The notes under the pieces were generated by a model. It was given only the letters and a program-made list of their open reading frames with translations. It did no database searches and was not told where the DNA came from. This document shows positions 20,985 through 32,100 of a stretch of DNA of 64,000 nucleotides, one piece after another. Positions within the stretch are counted from its first letter, which is position 1. Every line of letters starts with the position of its first letter. The position numbers and the translations under genes are program-made. The DNA lies in NCBI GenBank assembly GCA_035048495.1, contig CM068546.1, positions 9,350,435 through 9,414,434 of the forward strand. The letters are read 5' to 3'. The stretch comes from Euptelea pleiosperma. Lineage: Eukaryota > Streptophyta > Magnoliopsida > Ranunculales > Eupteleaceae.

Positions 20985-21345
20985 TATTTGTTGGATGTTG
21001 TACCATCAAGCACATGCAAATGCTGTAAACGTTTGTGTGTGAAGATTTGTCACCGACGGTTCTAAACCGCCGCAAAATATGTCAGCGTAGCCACTGTCAA
21101 TGTAGATAAAAGGACCAATGATGGTGGTTTTTGCCGTCTTAGAAAAACAGCCAGTGAAAGACAATCGCCGACAGTTTAAAAACGTCGGTAAAAATCTAAC
21201 ACCAGCGGTATGTATTCGCCGGCGAAAACTAACTCCAGCGCCGGTTTAAAACCATTGGTCCTTTATCTACGCCGACGTTTTGTGCGGCGGATTGAAACCG
21301 TCGGGAAACACCATAAATCCGCCGGTGAAAAATCCAAAATGAGAA
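20985..21345. repeat. GC-rich subterminal-repeat array (CACTA-like)
   Basis: Many direct and inverted copies of aaaccgtcgg / ccgccg motifs interspersed with A-runs, as in subterminal regions of CACTA-type elements. No clear terminus was found. Confidence 0.45.
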
Positions 21346-22217
21346 AAAAAAAAATGACGCACTCAGTAATTTACTGGGTTGTGGTAGGTTTACGGACATG
21401 CTGTGTAAAGGGGAGGGATGTATCAATACTTTGCAATGGTGCTCCATAGCAAAGTAGGGACTTTCATTTACCGGTTCCTAGTTCTCAAGTCTATCAAGTG
21501 TGATCTTAAGAGAATTAAGGTTGTCCAAGTTTTGGAAATAAGTGAGGTAGTTAGCTCTTGAGAAAAGAAAAGTACAATCCCCTGTTATATTAGTTACCAT
21601 GATGGGAATGTGGGAAATCAAGGGTGTACACATACACTATAGGAAGGGGCGTCCCTCTCTCCACCAAGCCAATCATAACCCCATTATTTCGGCAAAAGAA
21701 GAAGACAGGAGAAGTACTACCTCCACCGTTGAATCAGCAACAAGTCATCAATCTCGTCCATCAAACGTAGAGGAAGCAATTCATGGGTACATTTTTTATT
21801 GTGATGAATACATGCAATCTGTCCTACGTGATTTGATCAACAACGAAAGGTTCTAGATCTCTTGATCTACAAATTTATTACTTACAAGTGGCTTCAAAGC
21901 ATTGACCCGAACCTTTTTCTTAATCTACATCACGATCAGATGATTGTTTTAATGTGATCGTGTTCGTTACATGCTTAGATCTTAAGAATATTAACATTAT
22001 ATGGATCATTTCTGTCACTGTCACTGTCACAGTACCGTTGCCGTGCCATCGACGGTAAGTAGTTTTTCCTCTTTTTTTGTTGATTTTTTTCATTTTTCTT
22101 TCTTTCAAATCTTTCTTCCAAGATTATCCCGTGAAAACAGGACTCCAATTACTTGGGTACAAACATCTTCTAAGTTTATTGGTTGATTTTAACATCAATA
22201 TGTTAAAGGGTCGTGAT
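21346..22217. other. Unassigned; one 85-codon open frame
   Basis: A plus-strand frame at 21599-21856 (ending LRDLINNERF) is open for 85 codons. It lacks a recognisable domain or homologous copy here. The rest is AT-rich with a ctgtcactgtcactgtcac run near 22010. I cannot assign a gene. Confidence 0.3.
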
Positions 22218-22590
22218 GTAACAAGGTATACCTGAGATCTTTTCAAATGTGAAAGCGCATTTTTGTTACTCACCGCTGCCATCTGGGCCCATTGACCGCA
22301 TGGATGTTTAGCTGACCCCTTAGAAGAGATTCGTACCAAAAATCAGCTTGTTTGATAATTTTTAACCGTTGGTTTTAGTACTAAAAAAATGATTGAATTC
22401 AACGGCTATAAGAAAGCCTTAAAAAGTACTAAAATCTAATGTTATAGATTACCAATCAGGCTGATTTTTCGTGTGTATATCCACCAAGAGGTGGGATAAA
22501 TATCCTTGCCGTCAGTGGGCCCATATAACAGCGGTGAATAACAAAATTCGTGCTTCTGCATTTCAAAAAGTTTCAGGCATACCTTGTTAC
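22218..22590. mobile_element. Foldback MITE with GTAACAAGGTATGCCTGA termini
   Basis: Left gtaacaaggtatacctga and right tcaggcataccttgttac are inverted over about 30 bp. The core (ggatgttt, aaaatcagctt, aatcaggctgattttt) resembles the ATGAGCCACGTG family despite different ends. Confidence 0.7.
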
Positions 22591-22731
22591 AGCTTTTTCC
22601 TACGTTAAAATCACTAATCAGGCTGTTCATTCTATCAAATATGGGATGTGAATGACAGAGCACCATAGTCTTCATTATCTAATCTTATTATCTTAATATA
22701 AGCTATGTCGACCCTTTTCAATAGATTACCG

Positions 22732-23018
22732 GGGCCCACATGCAGATGAGTTAAGGGCTGATTTTTGGCGACGATGATCTCCTCACCATGAAGATCATCC
22801 TCACTAAAAATTCGCAATTTCTAAAACTTCTAACCCTATCAAATATGGACTTAAATTTAACGGTGAAATTGGACGGTCCAAAGTTTTTCAACTTGCAATC
22901 TACTTTTCATAAGGTGACAAATGTTGGAATGGGCTGATTTTTTGTGAAGTTGATATCCATGTTGAGAAGAATATCATCACCAAAAATCGGCTCTTAACTC
23001 ATCTGCATGTGGGTCCCA
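22732..23018. mobile_element. Foldback MITE with GGGCCCACATGCAGATGAG termini
   Basis: The left 40 bp (to gggctgatttttgg) and right 40 bp (ccaaaaatcggctcttaact, catctgcatgtgggtccca) are near-perfect inverted copies. No coding capacity. Confidence 0.78.
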
Positions 23019-23489
23019 CATCCATTAATCATTATATTAGTAAGTATCCCAACATGGATATCAACTTCATTATATTAATATAGTAGCTTATATTAAAAAT
23101 ATATTTAAAGGGAGTAACTTATGTAGAGTGAACACGTGTGTGTTTGTGGTAAAACATCGTCACGTGGTTGTTTGAACTTTGGAACTTTGAAGTGGCCTCC
23201 ACTACCACAAATTCATAAAAATATAGGATGTGGGGTTCTTCCCTGGCCCCACAAATTAAAAAAAATAAAGGATGTGGGGAGGGTTTAACATAAAAATGCC
23301 CCGGGCCCACATGCGTAAGGCACTAACTATGGAAGGCTAATCTGAGGTAAGACGGTGAGAGGGTAGGGATGGGTGACACAAGAGCCTTTATAACTCCTCT
23401 CAATCTACTTTTGCTTGCATCATAATGATTCAAATTGGTGGTATTTGTTGTTTGTTTTCACATTCTGGGACGGCACGTAGAAAGTTTCA

Positions 23490-23915
23490 TTTGTCTTACA
23501 TCTATATAAAAAAACACAGCGGTTGTCTCCCCCTCATATATCGAAGGGCCCATATCAACCTTTACATAAAATAAAATTTAGACGGTTGGATTAATTTAAC
23601 AGAGAAATTGTCTCCCCACTCATACCTCTCTTATCGGCTTCACAAAGGATGGCTGAGATCTTATCCCCCAAATGGACTATGGATCTCAACCACTCACACC
23701 CGATTTTGGAAAATGCTTTGTAGGGGAGTGCCGAGGGCACGGGCCACCTACTAGTATCTATATAACAAATCAGGGAAGTTGTCTCCCCTCTTATCCGGCT
23801 TCATAAAGGATGGCCAAGATCTTATCCCCCCAATGGACAGTGGATCTCCACCACTCACACTCGATTTTGGCAAATGCTTTGTCAAGGAGTGCCGTGGGCA
23901 CTGGCAACCCACCAA
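23490..23915. mobile_element. GGGTGGCCCGTGCC-family MITE, two units
   Basis: Two copies of a roughly 200-bp unit: gttgtctccc, a purine-rich aaggatggc-gagatctt section, tggatctc-accactcaca and gagtgccg-gggcac. Related to 13975-14190, 59607-59882 and 61030-61330. Confidence 0.65.
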
Positions 23916-23997
23916 TATTACATATGTGAGAAAATTGATGATGCAGCTGTTTTACCATGTTCCTTGTTTATTGAAAATAATAATTAAAAAAAAAAAA

Positions 23998-24794
23998 GAA
24001 AATTCTATTTGCACCCCAGAAATTCCAAAAGCACCACCCACTCATTCATTCTTTTGAATGAAAATGCCCTAACTTATATGAGGGCTTGTGAAAGAAGCAC
24101 CCCATTTCTACCCTCGTCTCTTCCTCTCGGGTTTGTGAGGGTTGAGAGCTACCCTCTCCCTTGACGCCAGCGATAAGCTTGTCAGCCATACGCCGTCGCT
24201 GGACGCTCCAGCCATTCACCTCCTCCATTGTCACCGGATGCTCCAGCCATTCACCTTCTCCATTGTTGACTTCGAGCACCATAGTTGTGTTAGCATTTGT
24301 GAACCAACACAAAGGAAAATACTCATATTTCAGTCTACAACTCTTATGAATAAGGATTTTGGCTTAAATTATTTCACCTTCAATTTCTTGACTAATGCTT
24401 GGGTCTATTTTGAGGTTCAAACCAACACAAAAAATTTCGAAAAAAAAACAAAAACAAAAACAGGTATCCATGGTACTAATATACTGTGGGTGCTATGGAG
24501 CCCACGGCACTAAGCAGCCGTTTAGAAGAAAAACCCAAAAAAAAAAATTGGCCTTCTAACCCAACGGACCAACCGGCGTCAAGGGAGAGGGAAGAGGGAA
24601 GAGGTTTTAAAGCCTTGAGCATCAGCAGCGTCAAGGGAGAGGGTTCCTCTCAACCCTCACAAACCCAAGAGGAAGAGACGAAGGTAGAAATGGGGTGCTT
24701 CTTTCACAAGCCCTCATATAAGTTAGGGCATTTTCGTCCAAAAGAATGAATGAGTGGGTACTTTTAGAATTTCCGGGGTGCAAATAGAATTTCC
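23998..24794. mobile_element. Long-TIR foldback element
   Basis: Inverted arms of about 170 bp (23998-24170 and 24628-24794) begin GAAAATTCTATTTGCACCCC and its complement. attaaaaaaa flanks both sides, compatible with a 9-10 bp target duplication. Open frames within are by-products of the arms, seen on both strands. Confidence 0.8.
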
Positions 24795-25267
24795 ATTAAA
24801 AAAAATCCTCACTGCAACACTGCAACCTACCACCACCATAATGTAGTTACATGTCGGCATACCCATCTTCGAACACCTGATCACCTAGGAAAATTTTACC
24901 TCATGCAATGCTTGACGCAAAGTCTGTCACATAAATCAAACAATGTTTTAAAACTTAGAATACAGACTTGACTCAGAAGTCCATTAGGTTGAGTAACCTT
25001 GATGACTTGGATTCATCAATATGTCATTATATCAAATATGGAATTGGTTGATTTTAACCGTAGTAATCTAATCATTATTTGGGTACAAAGATCCAAAAGT
25101 TTTAAATCACTAATCATGCTGATCAATCTTCTTTGACTTATTTTTAGTCACCATTAGATTTCATGTTAGTAGCGTCCTGATTTATATTTACATGTTATTT
25201 TGCCTAATTCCTAATTCAAGTATTTTAACTGTTTATGCAATTTGGGCATTTAGTGTTGATTTTTTTA

Positions 25268-25926
25268 TCGTTAAATGTCCAAACGTGTTGAAATAAATGT
25301 GTTAGAAGAGACAGAGTCAAAATCCGATGTTCGGTTGGAAAATTGTAGTCAGTTATAGGTTTAAGCAATTCAGACTTAGGTGTGGAGTGAAGGTGTCAGC
25401 TTGCTCAGTGGTAAAGTTTGTGGGTGATGATACCATAGACTTGGGTTCAATACCCGCCTTCACCGAGTTACTGATCTCTTTAAAAAGAGGCTTAACTACC
25501 AAAAAAAAAAAAAAAAGACTTAGGTGTGAAGTCCATTTAGAGACTTCGACACCCAAATCGGGCAAACGAGATCATAATCTCTTCAAACCAGTTCCAATAC
25601 TTTAAACATGTTAAAACAAATGTGTTAGAAGAGATGGGGTCAAAATCCAAGGTTCGATTGGTAAATTGTAGTCAGTTGTAAGTTTAGACAATTAAAACTT
25701 AGAAGTGAAGTCCACTTCGGTACCTCCACGTCCAAATCGGGCAAACGAGGTCGGAATCTCCCAAAACCTCTTTCAACACTTCAAACGTGTTGAAACAAAT
25801 GTGTTGAAAGAGACGGTGTCAAATTTTGAGTTCCGGTTGGAAAACCGTAATCAGTTGTAGGTTTAGACAATTAAGACTTAGAAATGAAGTCTACTTCGGG
25901 ACTTCGACGCCCAAATCGGGCAAACC
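25268..25926. repeat. Tandem repeat of about 180 bp, three units
   Basis: Units start near cgtgttgaaa-aaatgtgtt and carry ttggaaaattgtagtcagtt, gacttagaa-tgaagtc and cccaaatcgggcaaac. They lie at about 25268-25606 (split by a SINE), 25607-25786 and 25787-25926. Confidence 0.85.
25385..25515 (+). mobile_element. Short tRNA-derived SINE
   Basis: 131 bp with A-box-like gcttgctcagtggtaa, B-box gggttcaatacccgcc and a poly(A) tail. The flanks repeat AGACTTAGGTGTG exactly (25372-25384 and 25516-25528), so it inserted into an existing tandem repeat. Confidence 0.88.
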
Positions 25927-26320
25927 TTGAAAAATTATAGTCTGTTATAAGTTTATGTAATTCAGTGAGTTGTAGGTTTATTAGGGATTTTAAGTTTTTA
26001 ATTAAGTCGTGTTTTAAATAATTTATTTTTTATTATTATAAGTTTTAACATTTGTTATTCTAATTAGTTTACTATTTTTTATTTTACAAGACCCAAATGA
26101 TGATTGATTTGCTATAGGACCCAACTGATGTTTTGCAGCCAAGTTTTATTTTCCTTTTATAGATGTTTTTGAACCAAGGATATTGTAATAATTTTTAAAT
26201 TTAATAAATAGTTTATTATATATTTTCTTAGTTGATGTAGTAAGTGTTAATAAAAATGATACAGGTTTCAGGTACTTACAGGTTACATGTCACAGGTTAC
26301 AAGTGGCCAAAACAAAAAAT
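25927..26320. other. AT-rich, nothing recognised
   Basis: About 75 percent A+T with no element ends or coding signal. A caggttaca-type motif repeats near 26265-26300. Confidence 0.4.
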
Positions 26321-26772
26321 TTGCTTTTAGCTGCGATTGAGAGCCGCCGCTAAACCTTCAAAAATTAGTATTAGCACCGGTCACTGGCCGCCCCTAAAAT
26401 GGTGTATCCGCAGTGGCTAGAAAAACACCGCCACTACTACTTGATTTTTTTTTCAAATTAGCGACAGCCAGAATAAAACCACCGCTAAAAGTATGTATTA
26501 GTGGCCGTCAGAGGGCGCCGCTAAAAGGCAGATTTAGCGGAGGTTTTGTCTGACTGCCGCTAAAAGTGAGTATTAGCGACGGCCAATGACCGCCACCAAT
26601 ACTAATTTGTCCGCCGGTAATAATTGTTTTCCTCACGACTTTACCAGCCGTTTGGGAGGCACTTTGAGCAACAGTCATTTTACAGGTGGCTGACGTTAAA
26701 ATCTTTAGCGACGAGGATATTAGCAGCGGTTGGCGGCCCCTACCGCCGCTAATACCCTGTTTTCCTCTAGTG
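26320..26772 (-). mobile_element. Non-autonomous CACTA-type element
   Basis: The right end reads, on the minus strand, CACTAGAGGAAAACAGGG followed by alternating ccgctaaa / agcggcgg subterminal repeats through the whole segment. The left end lacks a clean CACTA. Confidence 0.65.
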
Positions 26773-26950
26773 AGAGTGTCTTCCTTGGTGATAGAGACAG
26801 ATGGTGGTATGGAGATTGTGGAGATGAGAGGTGCTCAAACCTCAGCCGCGGCTGTTTTCCTCTAGTGAGAGTGTGTCTTCGTTGGTAATAGAGAGAGATG
26901 GTGGAGATGAGAGGTGCTAAAACCGTGAGGTCTGATCCCCTTAGATGTGA
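26755..26950. repeat. Duplicated CACTA end and flank
   Basis: ttttcctctagtgagagtgt, then cttggtgatagagacagatg-type sequence, occurs at 26759 and again at 26851 in diverged form, giving two tandem copies of terminus plus flank. Confidence 0.6.
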
Positions 26951-27260
26951 GATGGAGAGAAGGTTTTATGGTGAGAGATGTGAGGTCTTTTAGGAGAGTT
27001 ATGATATCATCAGTTGTTTGTGGGATGGGTAAGTGAGATGGTGAAAGAGAGGTCGTCAGATGGATGGAGAGGTGAGAGATTAAATGGAGTGGGAAGGTGG
27101 TGCAACAACGGTCGGATATCTCATGGGAATCAAGGATATCTTGCTTTTGTAGAAGCTGTAACTGTGGAGTGGATTGTGGAGTGAATCAGGTGGAAGAAGT
27201 CTTGAGAAGGTAAGTAGATGAAGGAGAGGTGGAGTGAAGGAGAAAATCCCTGATGTTAAA
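26951..27260. other. Purine-rich intergenic sequence
   Basis: gagatgg/gtgaga-rich stretch without element ends. No gene recognised. Confidence 0.4.
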
Positions 27261-27261
27261 A

Positions 27262-27400
27262 TAATCAAGCTTATAATGCGACGAAGAGAAATATAAAAAC
27301 CCCATTACATAAAGCACATGATGAAGAAAACCTTTATTTTTAGTGTCATATAAGACCTAAGAGAGAGCCTAAGTATATTCATAATTAAACATGCGCACAA
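27262..27400 (-). pseudogene. Third relic of the ceQORH 3' flank
   Basis: aatcaagcttataatgc, then gaagagaaa and cctttatttttagtgtcata, matches the copy A 3' flank at 3369-3430 and that of copy B at 28083-28135. It lies just left of unit B and suggests a further, mostly lost copy or a rearranged boundary. Confidence 0.5.
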
Positions 27401-28135
27401 AACGCACAAATATGCGAGTATACCTTACCCAGCGCGTTCCATTTTGCATATTCTGGGGATTAGATTGGTTTCATGGGCTTCCACTGTACTTTGTAGGACC
27501 ATACATGCCAAGACTGTACATTCTGAACATCTTGGCAAACAATTTCTAACATGCTTACAATGGTCTATTTATTCACAACAGCTAGAGGTAGCAATATGGT
27601 TTGTCAATGTATTTTCTGAATAATTCTTTGTAGACATACACACCAATCATCACCACCACCACCATCGTCACCTAAGACTTGTCTCAGCTGTTTGGGGTTG
27701 GTTACGCGATTCCTGTTCTCTATTCCAATCTGTAATGGCTGTTATAACTGATATAACAGCGAAATAATATCTTGGCCAACAGCCACCCATCAACCCATCT
27801 TGTCACAAACCATACACGAAACTGATCATACCTTCCGAGACAAAACCAAGAAGGAAATAAAAAAAAGTCAACGAACAGCAGCGTTATGGAACATCTGACA
27901 CTACATTATAAATTGTTTCATAGGTTAAATCCTTTATTTTATCGTCAGAAATATTAAGAAGGAAGTGAAGGCAGATTGAAAGAACCCTTAAAACTCGGAG
28001 ACTGAAAGCCAAGATCCTTCATAGGATCTGACCAGAAGGAAAACTAAGCAACAGTGCTAATTAACTCAGATAATGCAGCCATAATCAAGCTTATATTGCT
28101 AAAAAGAGAAACATAAAACCTTTGTTTTAGTGTCG

Positions 28136-28495
28136 TACTTATCTACATGATGCCTACACAATTTGCTAGCAAACAGCTTTTTTAACTCACAGATAATTCA
28201 CAAACCCAATAGCATAGCAAACCCAAGCATAATATTTTAATTACGGCTCCACAATTATCTTCTCTGTAGCATGGCCATCGATGCTCTTAGCCCAACCGTC
28301 CTCAGTCTTGCTCAGTACTTATCTACATGATGCCTACACAATTTGCTAGCAAACAGCTTTTTTAACTCACAGATAATTCACAAACCCAATAGCATAGCAA
28401 ACCCAAGCATAATATTTTAATTACGGCTCCACAATTATCTTCCCTGTAGCATGGCCATCGATGCTCTTAGCCCAAGCGTCCTCAGCCTTGCTCAG
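28136..28495 (-). repeat. 180-bp tandem duplication over stop codon and 3' UTR of copy B
   Basis: 28136-28315 and 28316-28495 are nearly identical. Each contains the last 75 coding bases, the TAA (at 28241 and 28421) and the start of the UTR. The real exon ends at 28421, so the second tail lies in the UTR. Confidence 0.92.
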
Positions 28496-29110
28496 CGGAT
28501 GTTTCGAGTCCACTACTGTCTTAAGCTTCCCTTCCTTCACCAACCCAACCAGATACTCCATGTTCTCACCCTTGGGGAACAAAAGCAATGGCACCAGCTG
28601 CTTCTTAGAGAAAGTGAGCTTCTTTAGCGCGAAGGTCATCATGGCACTAGGACCGGGAGTGATATCTATCACCTTGCCATTATCACTCAAATTAGGCTCG
28701 AAAGTAGACCAAGGAATACCTGTTGCACAGTGGATCACCGCATCATATTTCCTACCGGATGGACTCCTCAGGGCTGCCCCATCTGGGGTCTTATAGTCAA
28801 GAACCTCATCTGCCCCTAAACTCTTGACAAATTCTATGTTCCGCGCCCCACAAGTAGCTGTAACATGCGTGTTTCCAAGCTTTGCCAGCTGAACGGCATA
28901 GTGACCCACCCCACCTGAGGCAGCGGTAATTAGAATGTTTGCTGGCTTGCCGCTCCCATCAAGCTTGATCCCAGCAGGCTTGGTGAGGGCCTGGTGCGCA
29001 GTGAGGCCGGCGACAAGCAAGCCCGCTCCTTCAGCTGCCGATACTTCAGGAGGCCTTTTAACTGTCAAGCTCTCCTTAGGAACAGAAAACTCTGCAAGCC
29101 CGCCTCCAGT
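28421..29110 (-). CDS. CEQORH: Copy B exon 4 (Rossmann domain and C-terminus)
   Basis: The acceptor is tggcag before TGGGLAEF and the stop is TAA at 28423-28421. It contains the full nucleotide-binding half, with [13 protein letters not shown] and [11 protein letters not shown] as in the family. The last 75 bases lie within the downstream unit of a 180-bp tandem duplication. Confidence 0.95.
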   Translation of the reverse strand, partial: TGGGLAEFSVPKESLTVKRPPEVSAAEGAGLLVAGLTAHQALTKPAGIKLDGSGKPANILITAASGGVGHYAVQLAKLGNTHVTATCGARNIEFVKSLGADEVLDYKTPDGAALRSPSGRKYDAVIHCATGIPWSTFEPNLSDNGKVIDITPGPSAMMTFALKKLTFSKKQLVPLLLFPKGENMEYLVGLVKEGKLKTVVDSKHPLSKAEDAWAKSIDGHATGKIIVEP

Positions 29111-32100
29111 CTGCCATTCAATATCTATTACAATAGTGGCAAGAACCAGAGTAGAAGGAAAGGACATAGTAGGTCCTAATAACACGTACAAGCAATTTTC
29201 TCAAACAGAATTAAAGAATATTACATAAATAACATGCATGAAACTTATTTAAGTATTATTTTTTTTATTAGCATAGAATTTATTAAAGGCAAGAAACCAA
29301 GAACAAGCTACAGAAGCTGAAGAGGTCGAGATGACCTACTAAAAGCCCAAAACACAAACAGAAAAAACAGAGTAAAAAAAAAAAAAAAAAATGTCTAATT
29401 AGTGGAACAAAGAAGGTCCCACGGGACCACAAAATCCTCAAAAAACAACCCACAGCACTCAATAAAATTGTGAGACCAAAGAAACATCCACCCCTTGATA
29501 TGAATAATGATAAGCGCCAACTCTTTCTCCTTCTCTTCGAACACTCCCCAATTTCTTTCCTTCCACTAGATTCTACTTTGGTTAAGAGTGAAAACTGGTT
29601 AAGACAAGTTCTAACTTCTATGGAAATCCATGTGTTGCTCTAGTTAGGAAAAAATGAAACACTGGTTTAAATATGAGACATAAATCAAATAATTGCATTC
29701 AATTGGTTTTAGGGATGTAGCTGACTGGATGAAACTCCGAATAATACCTGTGATATGGTAATATCATGATTAATTCGGCAATTATACCTAATATGCCTAT
29801 TTTTGGAATTATTTGGAGATTTAATAAGCAAAATCAAATACATTTTGAGTATTCAGTTCCAGGCCAAAAGGTCATTCAGGAAGGATACTATGGATTGGAC
29901 TGTAAGGATCATCCAGTTGGAAGGCAAGGAGATCTCCTCAGTCTTGTTTGGACCCCATCAATAATTTTGGGGAGGTCAGTCAAACTTGCGGGAGTCCGGC
30001 CATATGCATTCCTCTTCATTTAAAATAAGTTGGGGCTGATCCTTCTTTTTATCTTAAAGGTGTAAATTTATATAGATAATAAAGCGGAAACCCAATAAAC
30101 AAATTACTATACCATGTGCATGACTAATGAAGAGACACCTCAAGAGTCGGCCAAGTGGACTACAAAAATCAGCTGCCAAGAGGTTCACCCTAAATTATAG
30201 TTTCCAATGGATAAAAAATCAGCATATTTTATACCTTTCGAAATTTTTTAGAATGACGGACCAATGAAATAAAAATGCTTTTATGTTCCTGATCACCCTT
30301 CAAATTACCCATACTAAATATAGCAAATGGAGCCATCCTCCACAAAGTCCACCCACTGACTTCAAAAGCATCCATCAATCAACCTTAAATGTGTCCACTC
30401 CATGTACGTGGACCAATCAAGATACAACAAACAGCCAAAAGATGGATTGCCAAACCCAAATCATGAAATCACACTAGAGGAGATGATGTACAGATTTACC
30501 ACTTGTTTTCATTTGCTTGGCAAAGAAAGAACAATTTGGGCATTACCCCCACCATTTGATCAGGTGATTGATCATACGGATTTTGGCAAGCATTCATAGT
30601 CCAAAGAAAAAAACGCCATTTTGGATGGGATGCGAATAACCATCCTTGCCTGAAAAAATGGAGCATCATATGGTATGACAGTGGAAGCTAATGGGTGCAT
30701 TGTGAAATCCCCTTTTGAGACCCACTTCCAAACACTTGAACCCCTTGATAAACAGGCTTATAGCTCGGTAAAAGCTTCTCAGATTCATCAAGAGGAAATA
30801 TCCAAATATATATCACGGGTTGTCAACAGTGTAAAACAGTAGTTGTGGATTATGAGCCACGTCGCACACTATTAGAGGACTGACCTTATGGATGTTTTTC
30901 CAATCCCTAGGTGGACCTACAAATCAAAAAACAACTTGATTAGTGATTTCAAACCATTCAATCTGTGTACCTCAAATAATGGTAAATAATGCACAAATTC
31001 CCACTGTTAAAATCAACCCTTCAAAATAATTCCAATCCAACGCCTAGAAATCCCTAATCAAGCTGACTTTTGGTTTGTAGGTCCACCTAGGGATTAGTCA
31101 AACATCATGACAGGCCAATGGCAGGGCTTGTCATCAAAGTATTACTCGACCAAGCATCCATAAGGCCCTAAAGTGAGCTCCATGTAGCTCTCTTTCCAAA
31201 ACCGTTTTCACGCTCGTTGGAACCTTTCCCACTCTTTCTCATTTATCCCTATTTTCTCTGCTATAGTTACAAAAAAAAAAAAGAGTACTATATCTCTGAA
31301 GAAATAGTCAAGTTTATCTCTAGTTCTATACTACTTCTAAATGGAAACTCTCTAATCTATAATTGGACTTCTCCACTCTTAAGTCTTAACCGGTACTTCC
31401 AACGGTTTTCTTGCTATAGAGTTCAAACACCAACGAGACTCTAAGCGCTTCCACTATGTTTTCTCCGAGAAGAGATTTAGGTATCTCTCTTTTACAATAT
31501 CTAAACAGGTAGGGACAATTGCCGGCGTGTGCATTTGTCTTCCTTATGTGGACCATACGCTCCAATCTGTGCGTTAGAAAAAGATTACCAAGGCCTACTT
31601 AGGTATCATGTTTATGTGTTTGGCTTGTTGTATTAGTTATCTTTGTCTCGCTTTTTTGTTGAGTTTGTTCCTAAAGTATATAGTAACTCGTTTAGTTCCA
31701 GTTACCAAAAAATTGGTGTTGGTTGGAATAGTTTTTGTGGTGACAATCGTGATTATAATGGTTTGAAATGTTATTTGCGCAATGATGTTAATAGAATTAG
31801 TTCTTGGGGTGTTAGTAGGCTTAGTTATCGGATCAGCAGGTTATTGTAGATCAGAGAAAGTGTTAGACACCCCAATGTACCTGTATTTAAACGGTTACTT
31901 ACTCTTGTACCATTAATCAATCTTTTTAAGTTACACTGGAGGAGATGATGTACAGATTTACCACTTGTTTTCATTTGTTTGGCAAAGAAAGAACAATTTG
32001 GGCATTACCCCCCGCCATTTGATCAGGTGATTGATCATATGGATTTTGGCAAGCATTCATAGTCCAAAGAAAAAAACGCCATTTTGGATGGGATGCGAAT

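Noticed and set aside
20985..21345. CRISPR-like or regulatory repeat array with regularly spaced aaaccgtcgg motifs
   Set aside because: Spacing is irregular and motifs occur in both orientations, as in CACTA subterminal regions. The genome is a plant's.
24142..24513. 123-codon frame rich in His and Ser, overlapping others at 24046-24312 and 24486-24749
   Set aside because: All lie within the inverted arms or loop of the foldback element at 23998-24794 and mirror each other.
25390..25470. tRNA gene candidate, because of clear A and B boxes
   Set aside because: It cannot form a full cloverleaf, has a poly(A) tail and 13-bp target duplication, and is therefore a SINE.
28935..29228. 97-codon plus-strand frame over copy B exon 4
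   Set aside because: Antisense of the coding exon running into the intron. No domain and no counterpart of the same length in copy A.
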